Translations under genes and position numbers: made by a program
Notes under the pieces: generated by a model
What the model was told of the DNA's origin: nothing
Database searches by the model: none
The model's input: only the letters and a program-made list of their open reading frames with translations
DNA from: Pseudomonas sp. ANT_J12
Lineage (GTDB): Bacteria; Pseudomonadota; Gammaproteobacteria; Pseudomonadales; Pseudomonadaceae
Length of the DNA stretch: 64,000 nt
Direction: 5' to 3'
NCBI RefSeq assembly: GCF_008370045.1
Contig: NZ_VOBN01000001.1
Span: forward strand, 806,001-870,000
In this document: positions 27,646 through 39,636 of the stretch, piece by piece
Position numbering within the stretch: the first letter of the stretch is position 1
Layout: every line of letters begins with the position of its first letter

Positions 27646-27684
27646 TTCACCCGCTCTTAGTTCACCCGCTCTTAGTTCACCCAG
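27646..27684. repeat. 15-bp tandem repeat spanning the purL stop codon
   Basis: TTCACCCGCTCTTAG occurs at 27646-27660 and 27661-27675, followed by a partial third unit TTCACCCAG. The reverse complement contains the purL end and TAA, so the stop codon and last codons have been duplicated downstream. Confidence 0.85.
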
Positions 27685-30600
27685 ACGCGCGCATTACGGA
27701 ACATACGCATCCAAGGTGCGTCTTCGTTCCAGTCTTCCGAACGCCACGAGTTCTGCACGGCGCGGAACACGCGTTCCGGGTGCGGCATCATGATCGTGAC
27801 GCGACCGTCGCGGCTGGTCAGCCCGGTGATCCCGCGCGGCGAGCCGTTCGGGTTGGCCGGGTATTTCTCGGTGACCTTGCCGTGGTTGTCGACGAAACGC
27901 ATCGCCACGCAACCGGACAGATCGGCTTCCAGCAATGCTTCTTCGTTTTCGAACTCGGCATGACCTTCACCGTGAGCGATGGCGATCGGCATGCGCGAAC
28001 CGGCCATGCCTTGCAGGAAGATCGAGTTCGACTCCTGGACCTGGACCATCGCCACGCGGGCTTCGAACTGCTCGGAACGGTTACGCACGAAGTGCGGCCA
28101 GAACTCGCTGCCCGGGATCAGTTCGTGCAGATTGGACATCATCTGGCAACCGTTGCACACGCCGAGGGTGAAGCTGTCGTTACGTTCGAAGAAACCCTGG
28201 AACGCATCGCGAGCGCGGCTGTTGAACAGCGCGGACTTGGCCCAGCCTTCGCCGGCACCCAATACGTCGCCGTAGGAGAAACCGCCGCAAGCGACCAGAC
28301 CTTTGAACTCGTTCAGGTCGACACGGCCGGCCAGGATATCGCTCATGTGCACGTCGATCGCGTTGAAACCGGCGCGGTCGAAGGCTGCGGCCATTTCCAC
28401 CTGACCGTTGACGCCCTGCTCACGCAGTACGGCAACTTGTGGGCGAATGTTTTTCTTGATGTAAGGCGCGGCGACGTCCTGGTTGACGTCGTAGCTCAGC
28501 TTGACGCTCAGGCCCGGGTTGTCTTCTTCCAGTAGCACGTCGAACTCTTGTTCGGCGCAGTCGGCGTTATCACGCAGACGCTGGATCTGGTAGCTGGTTT
28601 CAGCCCAGGTACGTTGCAGCAGACGACGCTGGCCTTCGAACACGGTTTCGCCGTTGAAGGTGATGTTGATCTGGCCGTTGTTCATCGGCTGACCGATTAC
28701 CGACACGCAGTCACCCAGACCGGCCGCGCTGAACTGCGCGAGGATGTCTGGCGTCGCGTCCTGGCGAACCTGGATCACGGCGCCCAGTTCTTCGTTGAAC
28801 AGGATCGCGGCGATGTCGGCGGACGTTTCCGCCAGACCGTCGAGGTTCAGACTCAAACCGCAGTGACCGGCGAAGGCCATTTCCACGACGCTGGTCAGCA
28901 GACCACCGTCGGAACGGTCGTGGTACGCCAGCAGGTGACCGTCGGCGTTGAGGCCCTGGATCACGGCGAAGAAGGCTTTCAGGTCTTCGGCATCATCGAC
29001 GTCCGGCGCTTGCGAGCCGAGCTTGCCGTGCACCTGGGCCAGGATCGAGGCGCCCATGCGGTTCTGGCCACGGCCAAGGTCGATCAGGATCAGGTCGGTG
29101 GTGCCCTTGTCCATGCGCAGTTCCGGGGTCAGGGTCTGACGGATGTCAGCCACTGGCGCGAAACCGGTCACGATCAGGGACATTGGCGAGGTGACAGTCT
29201 TGTCGACACCTTCGTCGGTCCAGCGCGTGGCCATGGACATGGAGTCCTTGCCCACCGGAATGGTAATGCCCAGGTCCGGGCACAGTTCCATGCCGACTGC
29301 TTTCACGGTGTCGTACAGACGCGCGTCTTCGCCCGGGTGACCGGCGGCGGACATCCAGTTCGCCGACAATTTGATGTCGGAGATCTTGTTGATGCGCGAA
29401 GCCGCGATGTTGGTCAGGGTTTCGCCGATGGCCATGCGGCCCGACGCCGGAGCGTCCAGCAGCGCCAGCGGAGTACGCTCGCCCATGGCCATGGCTTCAC
29501 CGGTGTAGACGTCGAAGCTGGTGGCGGTGACGGCAACGTCGGCCACCGGAACCTGCCACGGGCCGACCATTTGGTCACGGGCCACGAGGCCGGTGATGGT
29601 GCGGTCGCCGATGGTGATCAGGAAGCTTTTGCTTGCGACGGCCGGGTGATGCAGAACGCGTTCGACGCAGTCGGCAATCTCGAGCGTCGACGGATCGAAG
29701 TCGTCGCCCAGTTCGTTTTCACGAACAGCGGAACGGTGCATGCGTGGGGCTTTGCCCAGCAGCACTTCGAGTGGCATGTCCACCGGGCTGTTGCCGAAGT
29801 GGCTGTCGGTGACCGTCAGTTGCGGTTCGGCAGTGGCTTCGCCGACCACGGCAAACGGGCAGCGCTCACGTTCGCAAATCGCCTGGAAGCGTTCGAAGTC
29901 CGCCGGGCCGACCGCCAGAACGTAGCGTTCCTGGGATTCGTTACTCCAGATTTCGTGCGGGGCCATGCCCGGCTCGTCGTTTGGAATGTTGCGCAATTCG
30001 AAGCGGCCACCGCGGTTGCCGTCGTTGACCAGTTCCGGGAAGGCGTTGGACAGACCGCCCGCGCCCACGTCGTGGATGAAGCTGATCGGGTTTTTGTCGC
30101 CCAGTTGCCAGCAACGGTCGATGACTTCCTGGCAGCGGCGCTCCATCTCAGGGTTTTCGCGCTGTACCGAAGCGAAGTCCAGGTCCGCCGAGCTGGTGCC
30201 GGTGGCCATGGAGGAAGCCGCGCCGCCACCCAGACCGATCAGCATCGCCGGGCCGCCGAGGACGATCAGCTTGGAGCCGACGGTGATTTCGGCTTTCTGT
30301 ACGTGTTCGGCACGGATGTTACCCATGCCACCGGCCAGCATGATCGGCTTGTGGTAACCGCGAACTTCGTCGCCACGGGGGGTGGTGATCGACTGTTCGA
30401 AGGTACGGAAGTAACCGGTCAGGGCTGGACGGCCGAATTCGTTGTTGAACGCGGCGCCACCCAGTGGGCCTTCGATCATGATGTCCAGCGCGGTAACAAT
30501 GCGCTCAGGCTTGCCGTACGGCACTTCCCACGGCTGTTCGAAGCCCGGAATTTGCAGGTTGGACACGGTGAAACCGGTCAGGCCGGCCTTTGGCTTGGCA

Positions 30601-31568
30601 CCACGACCGGTGGCGCCTTCGTCGCGAATCTCGCCACCGCTACCGGTGGACGCGCCCGGGAACGGGGCAATCGCGGTCGGGTGGTTGTGGGTCTCGACTT
30701 TCATCAGGATGTGCACCGGCTCCTGCACCGCGCCGTACTGGCGGGTTTCAGGGTCCGGGAAGAAACGACCGGCGACGTTGCCGACGATCACCGAAGCGTT
30801 GTCCTTATAAGCCGACAGAACGCCTTCGCTGTGCATCACGTAGGTGTTCTTGATCATGCCGAACAGGCTTTTTTCCTGGCTCTGGCCGTCGATGTCCCAA
30901 CTGGCGTTGAAGATCTTGTGACGGCAGTGCTCGGAGTTCGCCTGGGCGAACATCATCAGTTCGATGTCGTGCGGGTTGCGCTTCAAGCCGATGAAGGCGT
31001 TGACCAGATAGTCGATCTCGTCTTCGGCCAGGGCCAGGCCCAGCTCGGTGTTGGCTTTTTCCAGCGCGGCGCGGCCGCCACCCAACACGTCGATCGCGGT
31101 CAGGGGCTTGGGTTCGGCGTGGCTGAACAGGCCGGCGGCCTGTTCGAGGTTGCCCAACACGATTTGCGTCATGCGGTCGTGCAGTACGTCAGCAATCAGC
31201 TGCGCTTCGGCGTCGCTGAACTGGCCGGCCACGTAGAACGCGATACCGCGTTCCAGGCGCTGGATTTTGCTCAGGCCGCAGTTGCGAGCGATGTCGCTGG
31301 CTTTACTGGACCACGGCGAAATGGTGCCGAAACGCGGCAACACCAGGAACAGACGACCGGTCGGTTCTTGCACCGGGACACTTGGGCCGTACTTCAGAAG
31401 GCGCGCGAGCACCTGCTGTTCGTCGCCGGTCAGGACGCCGGTAACTTCGGCGAAGTGAGCGAATTCAGCATACAAGCCGCTGACAGCCGGGACCTTCTGG
31501 CTCAGTTGCTCAAGGAGTTTGCTGTGGCGAAAGGCAGAAAGGGCAGGAGCGCCGCGCAGGATCAACAT
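27672..31568 (-). CDS. purL: Phosphoribosylformylglycinamidine synthase (FGAM synthase)
   Basis: PurL catalyses the fourth step of purine synthesis, making FGAM from FGAR, ATP and glutamine. The 1,298-residue large-type enzyme has the N-terminal PurS-like region ([20 protein letters not shown]), two AIRS-like halves with the ATP loop ([33 protein letters not shown]), and a C-terminal glutaminase. The glutaminase nucleophile is in [12 protein letters not shown] (Cys1138), with AHGEGHAEF downstream. A -10-like TAGAAT lies 43 bases before the ATG (31611-31616) without a good -35. Gene length is normal. A 15-bp tandem repeat overlaps its stop. Confidence 0.97.
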   Translation of the reverse strand: MLILRGAPALSAFRHSKLLEQLSQKVPAVSGLYAEFAHFAEVTGVLTGDEQQVLARLLKYGPSVPVQEPTGRLFLVLPRFGTISPWSSKASDIARNCGLSKIQRLERGIAFYVAGQFSDAEAQLIADVLHDRMTQIVLGNLEQAAGLFSHAEPKPLTAIDVLGGGRAALEKANTELGLALAEDEIDYLVNAFIGLKRNPHDIELMMFAQANSEHCRHKIFNASWDIDGQSQEKSLFGMIKNTYVMHSEGVLSAYKDNASVIVGNVAGRFFPDPETRQYGAVQEPVHILMKVETHNHPTAIAPFPGASTGSGGEIRDEGATGRGAKPKAGLTGFTVSNLQIPGFEQPWEVPYGKPERIVTALDIMIEGPLGGAAFNNEFGRPALTGYFRTFEQSITTPRGDEVRGYHKPIMLAGGMGNIRAEHVQKAEITVGSKLIVLGGPAMLIGLGGGAASSMATGTSSADLDFASVQRENPEMERRCQEVIDRCWQLGDKNPISFIHDVGAGGLSNAFPELVNDGNRGGRFELRNIPNDEPGMAPHEIWSNESQERYVLAVGPADFERFQAICERERCPFAVVGEATAEPQLTVTDSHFGNSPVDMPLEVLLGKAPRMHRSAVRENELGDDFDPSTLEIADCVERVLHHPAVASKSFLITIGDRTITGLVARDQMVGPWQVPVADVAVTATSFDVYTGEAMAMGERTPLALLDAPASGRMAIGETLTNIAASRINKISDIKLSANWMSAAGHPGEDARLYDTVKAVGMELCPDLGITIPVGKDSMSMATRWTDEGVDKTVTSPMSLIVTGFAPVADIRQTLTPELRMDKGTTDLILIDLGRGQNRMGASILAQVHGKLGSQAPDVDDAEDLKAFFAVIQGLNADGHLLAYHDRSDGGLLTSVVEMAFAGHCGLSLNLDGLAETSADIAAILFNEELGAVIQVRQDATPDILAQFSAAGLGDCVSVIGQPMNNGQINITFNGETVFEGQRRLLQRTWAETSYQIQRLRDNADCAEQEFDVLLEEDNPGLSVKLSYDVNQDVAAPYIKKNIRPQVAVLREQGVNGQVEMAAAFDRAGFNAIDVHMSDILAGRVDLNEFKGLVACGGFSYGDVLGAGEGWAKSALFNSRARDAFQGFFERNDSFTLGVCNGCQMMSNLHELIPGSEFWPHFVRNRSEQFEARVAMVQVQESNSIFLQGMAGSRMPIAIAHGEGHAEFENEEALLEADLSGCVAMRFVDNHGKVTEKYPANPNGSPRGITGLTSRDGRVTIMMPHPERVFRAVQNSWRSEDWNEDAPWMRMFRNARVWVN

Positions 31569-31617
31569 CTTCGGGACAGCCTCGGGAAGGGGTGTGCTTT
31601 GAGGCCGTGCATTCTAG

Positions 31618-33303
<1,686 letters not shown>

Positions 33304-33309
33304 ATCTTT

Positions 33310-33394
33310 GATCGTTCCCACGCTCCGCGTGGGAATGCATCTCCTGACGCTCTGCGTCAGTTGGTGAAGCGGAACGCGGAGCGTGGGAACGATC
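33310..33394. repeat. Inverted repeat, GATCGTTCCCACGCTCCGCG family (copy 2)
   Basis: GATCGTTCCCACGCTCCGCG at the left pairs with CGCGGAGCGTGGGAACGATC at the right end (20 bp, perfect). Inside is a second hairpin CTGACGC-TCT-GCGTCAG. Same family as 8265-8345. Confidence 0.9.
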
Positions 33395-33405
33395 AGGCTC
33401 ACCGA

Positions 33406-33434
33406 CCTGTAGGAGCGAGGCTTGCCCGCGAAGG
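33406..33434. repeat. Single REP unit
   Basis: CTGTAGGAGCGAGGCTTGCC plus CGCGAAGG with no inverted partner nearby, just after the 33310-33394 element, between convergent mltF and pdxJ. Confidence 0.88.
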
Positions 33435-33448
33435 TAGCGCCGCCTGTC

Positions 33449-34195
33449 TCAACCCTTGAGCGCAGCCGCCAGAATCAGCGCCTTCATCTCCGAAACCGCC
33501 GACTTGAACCCGACAAACAGCGCATGGGCCACCAACGCGTGACCGATGTTCAGTTCGTTGATGCCCTTGATCGCCGCCACCGCTTCAACGTTGTGATAGT
33601 GCAGGCCATGGCCGGCATTCACGATCAAGCCTTGGGTCAAACCAAACGCCACGCCATCGGCCACACGCTTGAGTTCTTGCGCCACATCAGTCGGCGTCTC
33701 GGCATCGGCATAACGGCCGGTATGCAGCTCGATAGCAGGCGCGCCAACACGCTTGGACGCCGCGATCTGCCGCTCATCAGCGTCGATGAACAACGACACT
33801 TCGCAACCGATCTTCGACAGGCGATCCACCGCAGCCTTGATCCGCGCTTCCTGCCCGGCCACGTCCAGGCCACCTTCGGTGGTCAGTTCCTGGCGGGTTT
33901 CCGGCACCAGGCAAATGTGCGCCGGGCGGATGCGTTCGGCGAACGCCATCATTTCTTCGGTGACGCCCATTTCAAAGTTCATGCGGGTTTGCAGCACGTC
34001 CTTGAGCAGCAGCACGTCGCGCTCCTGGATGTGCCGGCGGTCTTCGCGCAAGTGCACGGTGATGCCATCGGCGCCCGCCTCTTCCGCGTCCAGTGCGGCC
34101 TTGACCGGATCCGGGTAGCGCGTGCCCCGGGCCTGACGCAAAGTGGCAACGTGGTCGATGTTCACGCCAAGAAGAATGCGATTGCTGGTGGTCAC
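33449..34195 (-). CDS. pdxJ: Pyridoxine 5'-phosphate synthase
   Basis: PdxJ condenses 1-deoxy-xylulose-5-phosphate with 3-amino-2-oxopropyl phosphate to give pyridoxine 5'-phosphate. The 248-residue TIM-barrel protein has the motifs [47 protein letters not shown] and [20 protein letters not shown]. The start is a GTG at 34195 ([12 protein letters not shown]), chosen because AGGAG lies about eight bases upstream; the in-frame ATG at 34228 is less likely. It is the last gene of the lepA-lepB-rnc-era-recO-pdxJ block. Confidence 0.95.
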   Translation of the reverse strand: MTTSNRILLGVNIDHVATLRQARGTRYPDPVKAALDAEEAGADGITVHLREDRRHIQERDVLLLKDVLQTRMNFEMGVTEEMMAFAERIRPAHICLVPETRQELTTEGGLDVAGQEARIKAAVDRLSKIGCEVSLFIDADERQIAASKRVGAPAIELHTGRYADAETPTDVAQELKRVADGVAFGLTQGLIVNAGHGLHYHNVEAVAAIKGINELNIGHALVAHALFVGFKSAVSEMKALILAAALKG

Positions 34196-34242
34196 GGAAG
34201 CGCTCCTGAATTGAAAGATTCGGCGCACAGCATACGGGGTGA

Positions 34243-34932
34243 TCAGGGCTTGCGAAACAGTTCGCGACTGACCAGCGGACGACCGCCCAAGTGAACAGCC
34301 AGCGCCTGACGCATCAGACGCTTGGCGGCGGACAACGCACCGGGCGCGGTCCAGTCGGCTTCGGCCATGGCCAGCAGCTCAGTGCCGTTGAACAAACCGG
34401 GTTGCAACAGGTAGACCCGCTCCAACCCTGCATCCACCTGCAAACGATAGAGACCATCCGCCGCGACGGAATCGCCGTGGATGTCGGTATTCAGCGCAAA
34501 ACCGTAGCCAAGATCATCCAGCAATCGCCATTCAAACGAACGCAGCAACGGTTCCAGCGGTCGACCTTCGGCCAGAGCAAGCAACGTCGCAGCGTAGTGA
34601 TCGAACACACCGGGATGCGGGTCTTCGGCCGGCAGCAGGCGAATCAGCAGTTCATTCAGGTAGAGGCCACTGAACAGCGCCTCGCCGATGAGCCAGGTCG
34701 AAGTCCCCGCACTTTCCATGCGCCCGACATTCTTCAGCTCGCCCCGACCACGGAACTCGACTTCGAGCGGCACAAACGGCCGCGCCAATGTCCCGGCCTT
34801 GCCCCGCGCACTGCGCAACACCGCCCGCAGCCGACCTTGCGGCGTGAGGAAGTCCACCAGCGCACTGCTTTCGCGGTAGGCGCGGCTGTGGAGCACGTAG
34901 GCGAGTTGGCCGATGGGCGCGGTGGTCGACAT
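34243..34932 (-). CDS. recO: DNA repair protein RecO
   Basis: The 229-residue protein has the N-terminal OB fold ([40 protein letters not shown]) and the helical C-terminal part ([33 protein letters not shown]). RecO works with RecR to load RecA on SSB-coated single-stranded DNA. The Cys residues of the zinc motif found in some RecO proteins are absent, as in other Pseudomonas. It lies between era and pdxJ, with a repeat hairpin in the era-recO gap. Confidence 0.95.
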   Translation of the reverse strand: MSTTAPIGQLAYVLHSRAYRESSALVDFLTPQGRLRAVLRSARGKAGTLARPFVPLEVEFRGRGELKNVGRMESAGTSTWLIGEALFSGLYLNELLIRLLPAEDPHPGVFDHYAATLLALAEGRPLEPLLRSFEWRLLDDLGYGFALNTDIHGDSVAADGLYRLQVDAGLERVYLLQPGLFNGTELLAMAEADWTAPGALSAAKRLMRQALAVHLGGRPLVSRELFRKP

Positions 34933-34964
34933 GGTGGTCTTGTGTCCCGGTCAGGGATTGCAAA

Positions 34965-35021
34965 AAAAGATCGCAGACTTCGGCAGCTCCTACAAGGAGT
35001 TGCCGAAGGCTGCGATCTTTT
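34965..35021. repeat. Inverted repeat inside era-recO gap (GATCGCAGCCTTCGGCAG family, copy 2)
   Basis: AAAAGATCGCAGACTTCGGC... pairs imperfectly with ...GCCGAAGGCTGCGATCTTTT around the loop TACA. The T-run at the end of the hairpin on either strand could reduce transcription from era into recO. Confidence 0.85.
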
Positions 35022-35036
35022 GATCGTTGAAGCGTG

Positions 35037-35939
35037 TTACAGGTCGCCGTAACCCAGCGAACGCAAGGCGCGTTCGTCGTCGGACCAGCCACCTTTCACT
35101 TTCACCCAGAGGTTGAGCATGATCTTGGAGTCGAACAGCAGCTCCATGTCCTTGCGCGCCTCGGTGCCGATGCGTTTGATGCGCTCGCCCTTGTCGCCAA
35201 TGATGATCTTCTTCTGGCCGTCACGTTCAACGAGGATCAAGGCATGGATGTGCAGGGTCTTGCCCTGCTGCTTGAACTCTTCGATTTCGACGGTGATCTG
35301 GTACGGCAGCTCGGCGCCCATCTGGCGCATGATTTTTTCGCGTACCAGTTCGGCAGCGAGGAAGCGGCTGCTGCGGTCGGTGATCTGGTCTTCCGGGAAG
35401 AAGTGCTCGTTTTCCGGCAGGTAGCCGGCGATCACACGCTCCAGCGCTTCGAGGTTGTGCCCGTGCTGGGCCGAGATCGGCATGATCTGCGCGTTCGGCA
35501 GCTGTTCCTGCAACCAGCTCAGGTGCGGCATCAGCTCGGCTTTGTCTTCGATGCGGTCAGTCTTGTTCAGCGCCACGATCAGCGGGCCGGTCACGTATTG
35601 GACGCGCTCGAGGACCATCTGGTCTTCGTCGGTCCACTTGGTGCGGTCAACCACGAAGATCACCACGTCGACGTCTTTCAACGCCGCCGAAGCGGTCTTG
35701 TTCATGTAGCGGTTCAGGGCCTTTTCGCCGCCCTTGTGCATGCCTGGGGTGTCGACGTAGACAGCCTGGATCGCGCCTTCGGTCTTGATGCCCAGCATGT
35801 TATGACGGGTGGTCTGCGGCTTGCGCGAGGTGATCGCCAGCTTCTGACCCAGGATGTGGTTCAGCAGCGTGGACTTGCCCACGTTGGGACGGCCGACGAT
35901 GGCAACATAGCCACAGCGTGTTGCGGTTGTATCAGTCAT
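35037..35939 (-). CDS. era: GTPase Era
   Basis: Era binds the 3' end of 16S rRNA and acts in 30S assembly. The 300-residue protein has G1 GRPNVGKST (residues 16-24), [15 protein letters not shown] (G3), and [12 protein letters not shown] (G4). A C-terminal KH domain is present ([40 protein letters not shown]). The start at 35939 ([16 protein letters not shown]) was chosen for family length; it overlaps the end of rnc by eight bases, consistent with the known rnc-era translational coupling. Confidence 0.97.
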   Translation of the reverse strand: MTDTTATRCGYVAIVGRPNVGKSTLLNHILGQKLAITSRKPQTTRHNMLGIKTEGAIQAVYVDTPGMHKGGEKALNRYMNKTASAALKDVDVVIFVVDRTKWTDEDQMVLERVQYVTGPLIVALNKTDRIEDKAELMPHLSWLQEQLPNAQIMPISAQHGHNLEALERVIAGYLPENEHFFPEDQITDRSSRFLAAELVREKIMRQMGAELPYQITVEIEEFKQQGKTLHIHALILVERDGQKKIIIGDKGERIKRIGTEARKDMELLFDSKIMLNLWVKVKGGWSDDERALRSLGYGDL

Positions 35940-36621
35940 TGCCATTCTCCACACCCAGGGCAATCAGTGCTGCGGCGGCCGCTACCTGTTCGGCAATACG
36001 ACGACTCACACCCTGACCTCGGCTTTTTTCATTCAGTAAGGTGATTTCGCATTCGACGAAGAAGACTCGGCAATGCGGCTCACCCTGGATATCCACCACT
36101 TCGTAACGTGGCAGCTCACAGCCCCGCGATTGCAGGAATTCCTGCAGGCGGGTTTTCGGATCCTTGTTGGTGTCGACCAGGGTCAAGCCCTCGAACTCAC
36201 CGGTCAGCCAGGCCAGCACGCGTTCGCGCGCCATGTCCATGCCGGCGTCCAGGTAGATCGCACCAATCAGCGCTTCCAGGGCATCGGCCAGAATCGACTC
36301 GCGACGGAAACCGCCGCTCTTCAATTCACCGGAGCCCAGGCGCAGGTAATCGCCCAGATCGAAACCACGGGCCAGTACGGCCAGGGTCTCACCTTTCACC
36401 AGGCGTGCGCGCAAACGCGACAACTGGCCTTCGCGGGCCAGCGGGAAGCGATCGAACAGCGCCTCGCCAGCGACGAAGTTGAGGATGGCATCACCGAGGA
36501 ATTCCAGGCGTTCGTTGTTACGCCCGGCAAAACTGCGGTGAGTCAGGGCCAGGACCATCAGTTCCTGATCCTTGAAGGTATAGCCGAGCTGACGCTCTAG
36601 ACGGCTTAAGGAGACGCTCAC
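35932..36621 (-). CDS. rnc: Ribonuclease III
   Basis: RNase III cleaves double-stranded RNA in rRNA and mRNA processing. The 229-residue protein has the signature [20 protein letters not shown], the second acidic motif [15 protein letters not shown], and a C-terminal double-stranded-RNA-binding domain ([20 protein letters not shown], ending [17 protein letters not shown]). It overlaps era by eight bases. The 184-bp gap to lepB does not hold a normal gene, whereas P. aeruginosa has a small DUF4845 gene there. Confidence 0.97.
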   Translation of the reverse strand: MSVSLSRLERQLGYTFKDQELMVLALTHRSFAGRNNERLEFLGDAILNFVAGEALFDRFPLAREGQLSRLRARLVKGETLAVLARGFDLGDYLRLGSGELKSGGFRRESILADALEALIGAIYLDAGMDMARERVLAWLTGEFEGLTLVDTNKDPKTRLQEFLQSRGCELPRYEVVDIQGEPHCRVFFVECEITLLNEKSRGQGVSRRIAEQVAAAAALIALGVENGND

Positions 36622-36805
36622 GGTTTACCCACGCTGAGTTCGTGGTTGGATTCCACCGCCATCGCCATGATGCGGCGCAGGCTTGGGACACTTAACGCTG
36701 TGTTCAAAAATTACGTCCTGAATATCATTGTTTTCATGCTTCTGGCGCCGATTGTGGCGGTTCCAGAAATGCATTCGGCGCTGTGTTCAACAGCGCCGTG
36801 TGTGA

Positions 36806-37660
36806 TTACTTGATCAGGCCAACCCGCGAGAAATTCGGCAGGTGACTGAGTTTGGGTTCCGGCCAGCTCATCCAGACTGCGAAGGCCTTGCCGACGATAT
36901 TCTTGTCGGGAACCATGCCCAGCAGATCCTTGGGAATGTTCGGATCATCCCAGTAGCGACTGTCGTTGGAGTTGTCGCGGTTGTCGCCCATCATGAAGTA
37001 GTGCCCGGCAGGCACGGTCCAGGTATGGTCCGGCGTTGCGCGGTAGCGGCTCATTTCCTTGCGGATCAGGTGCTCGGCTTCGCCGAGTTTTTCCTTGTAG
37101 AGCTCGGCACTGCCCAGCGTGCCCGGCTCGGAGCCGACCAGTTGCTCGGCGATCGACTCACCGTTGACGAACAAGCGCTTGTCGGCGGTGTACCGAATCT
37201 GGTCGCCCGGCAGGCCGACTACACGCTTGATGTAGTTGACGTTCGGATCGCTCGGATAGCGGAACACCATCACATCGCCACGCTGTGGATCACCGACATC
37301 GATGACTTTCTGGTCGACCACCGGCAAGCGGATCCCGTAGGAAAACTTGCTCACCAGGATGAAGTCACCCACGTCCAGGGTCGGTTTCATCGAGCCGGAA
37401 GGAATCTGGAACGGTTCCACCAGGAACGAACGCAGCACCAGCACGATGAACAACACCGGGAAGAACGACTTGCCGTATTCGACCAGCAGCGGCTCTTTGT
37501 TCAGCTTCTCGATCACCACCCCGTCAGGCTGGCTGACGCTGCCCTGATAGGAGGTGATGGCAGCACGCCGACGCGGTGCCAGGAAAACCAGATCGAGCAA
37601 CGCCAACAGGCCGCAGACGAACACGGCGATGACCAGCAACAGCGGGAAATTTAGTGACAT
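36806..37660 (-). CDS. lepB: Signal peptidase I
   Basis: LepB removes signal peptides from exported proteins at the periplasmic face of the inner membrane. The 284-residue protein has two N-terminal membrane segments (FPLLLVIAVFVCGLLALLDL and SFFPVLFIVLVLRSFLVEPF). The serine nucleophile is in IPSGSMKPTLDVGDFILVSK, the general-base lysine is in NYIKRVVGLPGDQI, and box E is GHYFMMGDNRDNSNDSRYWD. It starts five bases after lepA, which it usually accompanies. Confidence 0.97.
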   Translation of the reverse strand: MSLNFPLLLVIAVFVCGLLALLDLVFLAPRRRAAITSYQGSVSQPDGVVIEKLNKEPLLVEYGKSFFPVLFIVLVLRSFLVEPFQIPSGSMKPTLDVGDFILVSKFSYGIRLPVVDQKVIDVGDPQRGDVMVFRYPSDPNVNYIKRVVGLPGDQIRYTADKRLFVNGESIAEQLVGSEPGTLGSAELYKEKLGEAEHLIRKEMSRYRATPDHTWTVPAGHYFMMGDNRDNSNDSRYWDDPNIPKDLLGMVPDKNIVGKAFAVWMSWPEPKLSHLPNFSRVGLIK

Positions 37661-37665
37661 AGGAC

Positions 37666-39465
37666 CTAACTATCCAACCTGAGCACTGCAAGGAAGGCTT
37701 CTTGTGGAATTTCCACGTTGCCCACTTGCTTCATGCGTTTCTTACCGGCCTTTTGCTTTTCAAGCAGTTTTTTCTTACGGCTAACGTCACCGCCGTAGCA
37801 TTTGGCCAATACGTTCTTTCTGAGTGCCTTGACGGAAGTCCGCGCAATGATCTGCCCGCCAATGGCGGCCTGGATCGCGACGTCGAACATCTGGCGCGGA
37901 ATCAGTTCTTTCATCTTCTCGGTCAACTGGCGACCTTTGTAGTGCGCGTTATCCTTGTGCACGATCAGCGCGAGGGCGTCGACCTTGTCACCGTTGATCA
38001 GCACATCCAGTTTCACCAGATTAGCTGATTGATAACGATCGAAATGGTAATCCAGCGAAGCATAGCCGCGACTGGTGGATTTCAGACGGTCGAAGAAGTC
38101 CAGGACCACTTCGTTCATCGGCAAATCGTAGGTCACCTGGACCTGGGTGCCGAGGAACAGCATGTCGTGCTGGACGCCACGCTTTTCGATACACAGGGTA
38201 ATGACGTTGCCCAGGTGCTCTTGCGGCACAAGAATATTGGCCCGCACGATCGGCTCACGCATGTCTTCGATCGAGGACAGGTCTGGAAGCTTGGACGGGT
38301 TGTCGACGTAAATCGTTTCACCGGTTTTCAGCAACAGCTCGAAAATCACCGTCGGCGCCGTGGTGATCAGGTCCAGGTCGTACTCGCGCTCGAGGCGCTC
38401 CTGGATGATTTCCATGTGCAGCATGCCGAGGAACCCGCAACGGAAGCCGAAGCCCAGGGCGTCGGAGCTTTCCGGGGTGTACTGCAGGGACGAGTCGTTG
38501 AGCGTGAGCTTTTGCAGGGCTTCACGGAAATCTTCAAAGTCGTCGGAGCTGACCGGGAACAGACCGGCGTAAACCTGCGGCTGAATGCGTTTGAAGCCGG
38601 GCAGCACGTCAACGTCGGGGGTCGAGCTCAGGGTCAGGGTGTCACCGACCGGTGCACCGTGAATGTCCTTGATACCGGCGATGATGAAGCCCACTTCGCC
38701 GGCCTTAAGGTCAACGGTGGCGGTGTGTTTCGGGTTGAAGACACCGACGCTGTCCACCAGGTGGATCTTGCCGGTGGACTTGACCAGGATCTTGTCGCCC
38801 TTCTTCACACGACCGTGGCGCACGCGAACCAGGGAAACAACGCCCAGGTAGTTGTCGAACCAGGAATCGATGATCAACGCTTGCAGCGGATCTTCGTAGT
38901 TGCCGGTCGGCGCAGGAATGGTCTTGACCAGACGCTCGAGCACCTCGTCGACGCCCAGGCCAGTCTTGGCGCTGCACTCGACTGCATCGGTAGCATCGAT
39001 GCCGATGATTTTTTCGATTTCTTCTTTGACGCGGTCCGGATCAGCCTGTGGCAGGTCGATCTTGTTCAGGACCGGCATCACCTCCAGGCCCTGCTCGATC
39101 GCCGTGTAGCAGTTGGCAACCGACTGCGCTTCAACGCCCTGACCGGCATCGACCACCAGCAACGCACCTTCACAGGCCGCCAGCGACCGGCTGACTTCAT
39201 AGGTGAAGTCGACGTGGCCCGGGGTGTCAATGAAGTTCAGCTGGTACTTGATACCATCTTTGGCGGTGTAATACAGGGTGACGCTATGGGCCTTGATGGT
39301 GATCCCGCGTTCACGTTCCAGGTCCATGGAGTCCAGGACCTGGGCTTCCATTTCGCGCTCGGCAAGGCCGCCGCACATCTGGATGAAGCGGTCGGCCAGC
39401 GTCGACTTGCCATGGTCAATGTGGGCGATGATGGAGAAATTGCGGATATGACTCAAATCACTCAC
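37666..39465 (-). CDS. lepA: Elongation factor 4 (LepA/EF4)
   Basis: LepA is a ribosome-associated translational GTPase involved in initiation/ribosome biogenesis. The 599-residue protein has G1 [17 protein letters not shown] (from about residue 14), the switch [19 protein letters not shown], and [13 protein letters not shown]. It also has the EF4-specific C-terminal domain ([40 protein letters not shown], ending [20 protein letters not shown]). Its usual upstream genes in Pseudomonas are mucA/B/D; here the upstream neighbour is lptG, past a terminator. Confidence 0.98.
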   Translation of the reverse strand: MSDLSHIRNFSIIAHIDHGKSTLADRFIQMCGGLAEREMEAQVLDSMDLERERGITIKAHSVTLYYTAKDGIKYQLNFIDTPGHVDFTYEVSRSLAACEGALLVVDAGQGVEAQSVANCYTAIEQGLEVMPVLNKIDLPQADPDRVKEEIEKIIGIDATDAVECSAKTGLGVDEVLERLVKTIPAPTGNYEDPLQALIIDSWFDNYLGVVSLVRVRHGRVKKGDKILVKSTGKIHLVDSVGVFNPKHTATVDLKAGEVGFIIAGIKDIHGAPVGDTLTLSSTPDVDVLPGFKRIQPQVYAGLFPVSSDDFEDFREALQKLTLNDSSLQYTPESSDALGFGFRCGFLGMLHMEIIQERLEREYDLDLITTAPTVIFELLLKTGETIYVDNPSKLPDLSSIEDMREPIVRANILVPQEHLGNVITLCIEKRGVQHDMLFLGTQVQVTYDLPMNEVVLDFFDRLKSTSRGYASLDYHFDRYQSANLVKLDVLINGDKVDALALIVHKDNAHYKGRQLTEKMKELIPRQMFDVAIQAAIGGQIIARTSVKALRKNVLAKCYGGDVSRKKKLLEKQKAGKKRMKQVGNVEIPQEAFLAVLRLDS

Positions 39466-39572
39466 GGATCAACACTCAAAAAGGCTGCAGGCATAGCCCG
39501 CCGAAAAATAGCCGGGAATTGTACCTGATCCACGGCGCAAGCGTCACGTTCGCAGGTCAGACGGCGAATACA

Positions 39573-39604
39573 AAAACGCCCCGGTCTTGCGACAGGGGCG
39601 TTTT
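39573..39604 (-). terminator. Rho-independent terminator after lptFG
   Basis: AAAAACGCCCC, loop, GGGGCGTTTT: an 8- to 10-bp stem with A/T runs on both strands. It separates lptG from lepA. Confidence 0.9.
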
Positions 39605-39636
39605 CAGTGAACGGCAAAATCAGGAAACCCCCTGAA

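Noticed and set aside
36625..36774. 49-codon minus-strand frame between lepB and rnc
   Set aside because: Considered as a remnant of the DUF4845 gene, but the sequence (MHFWNRHNRRQKHENNDIQD...) shows no clear match and no membrane segment, so it is not annotated.
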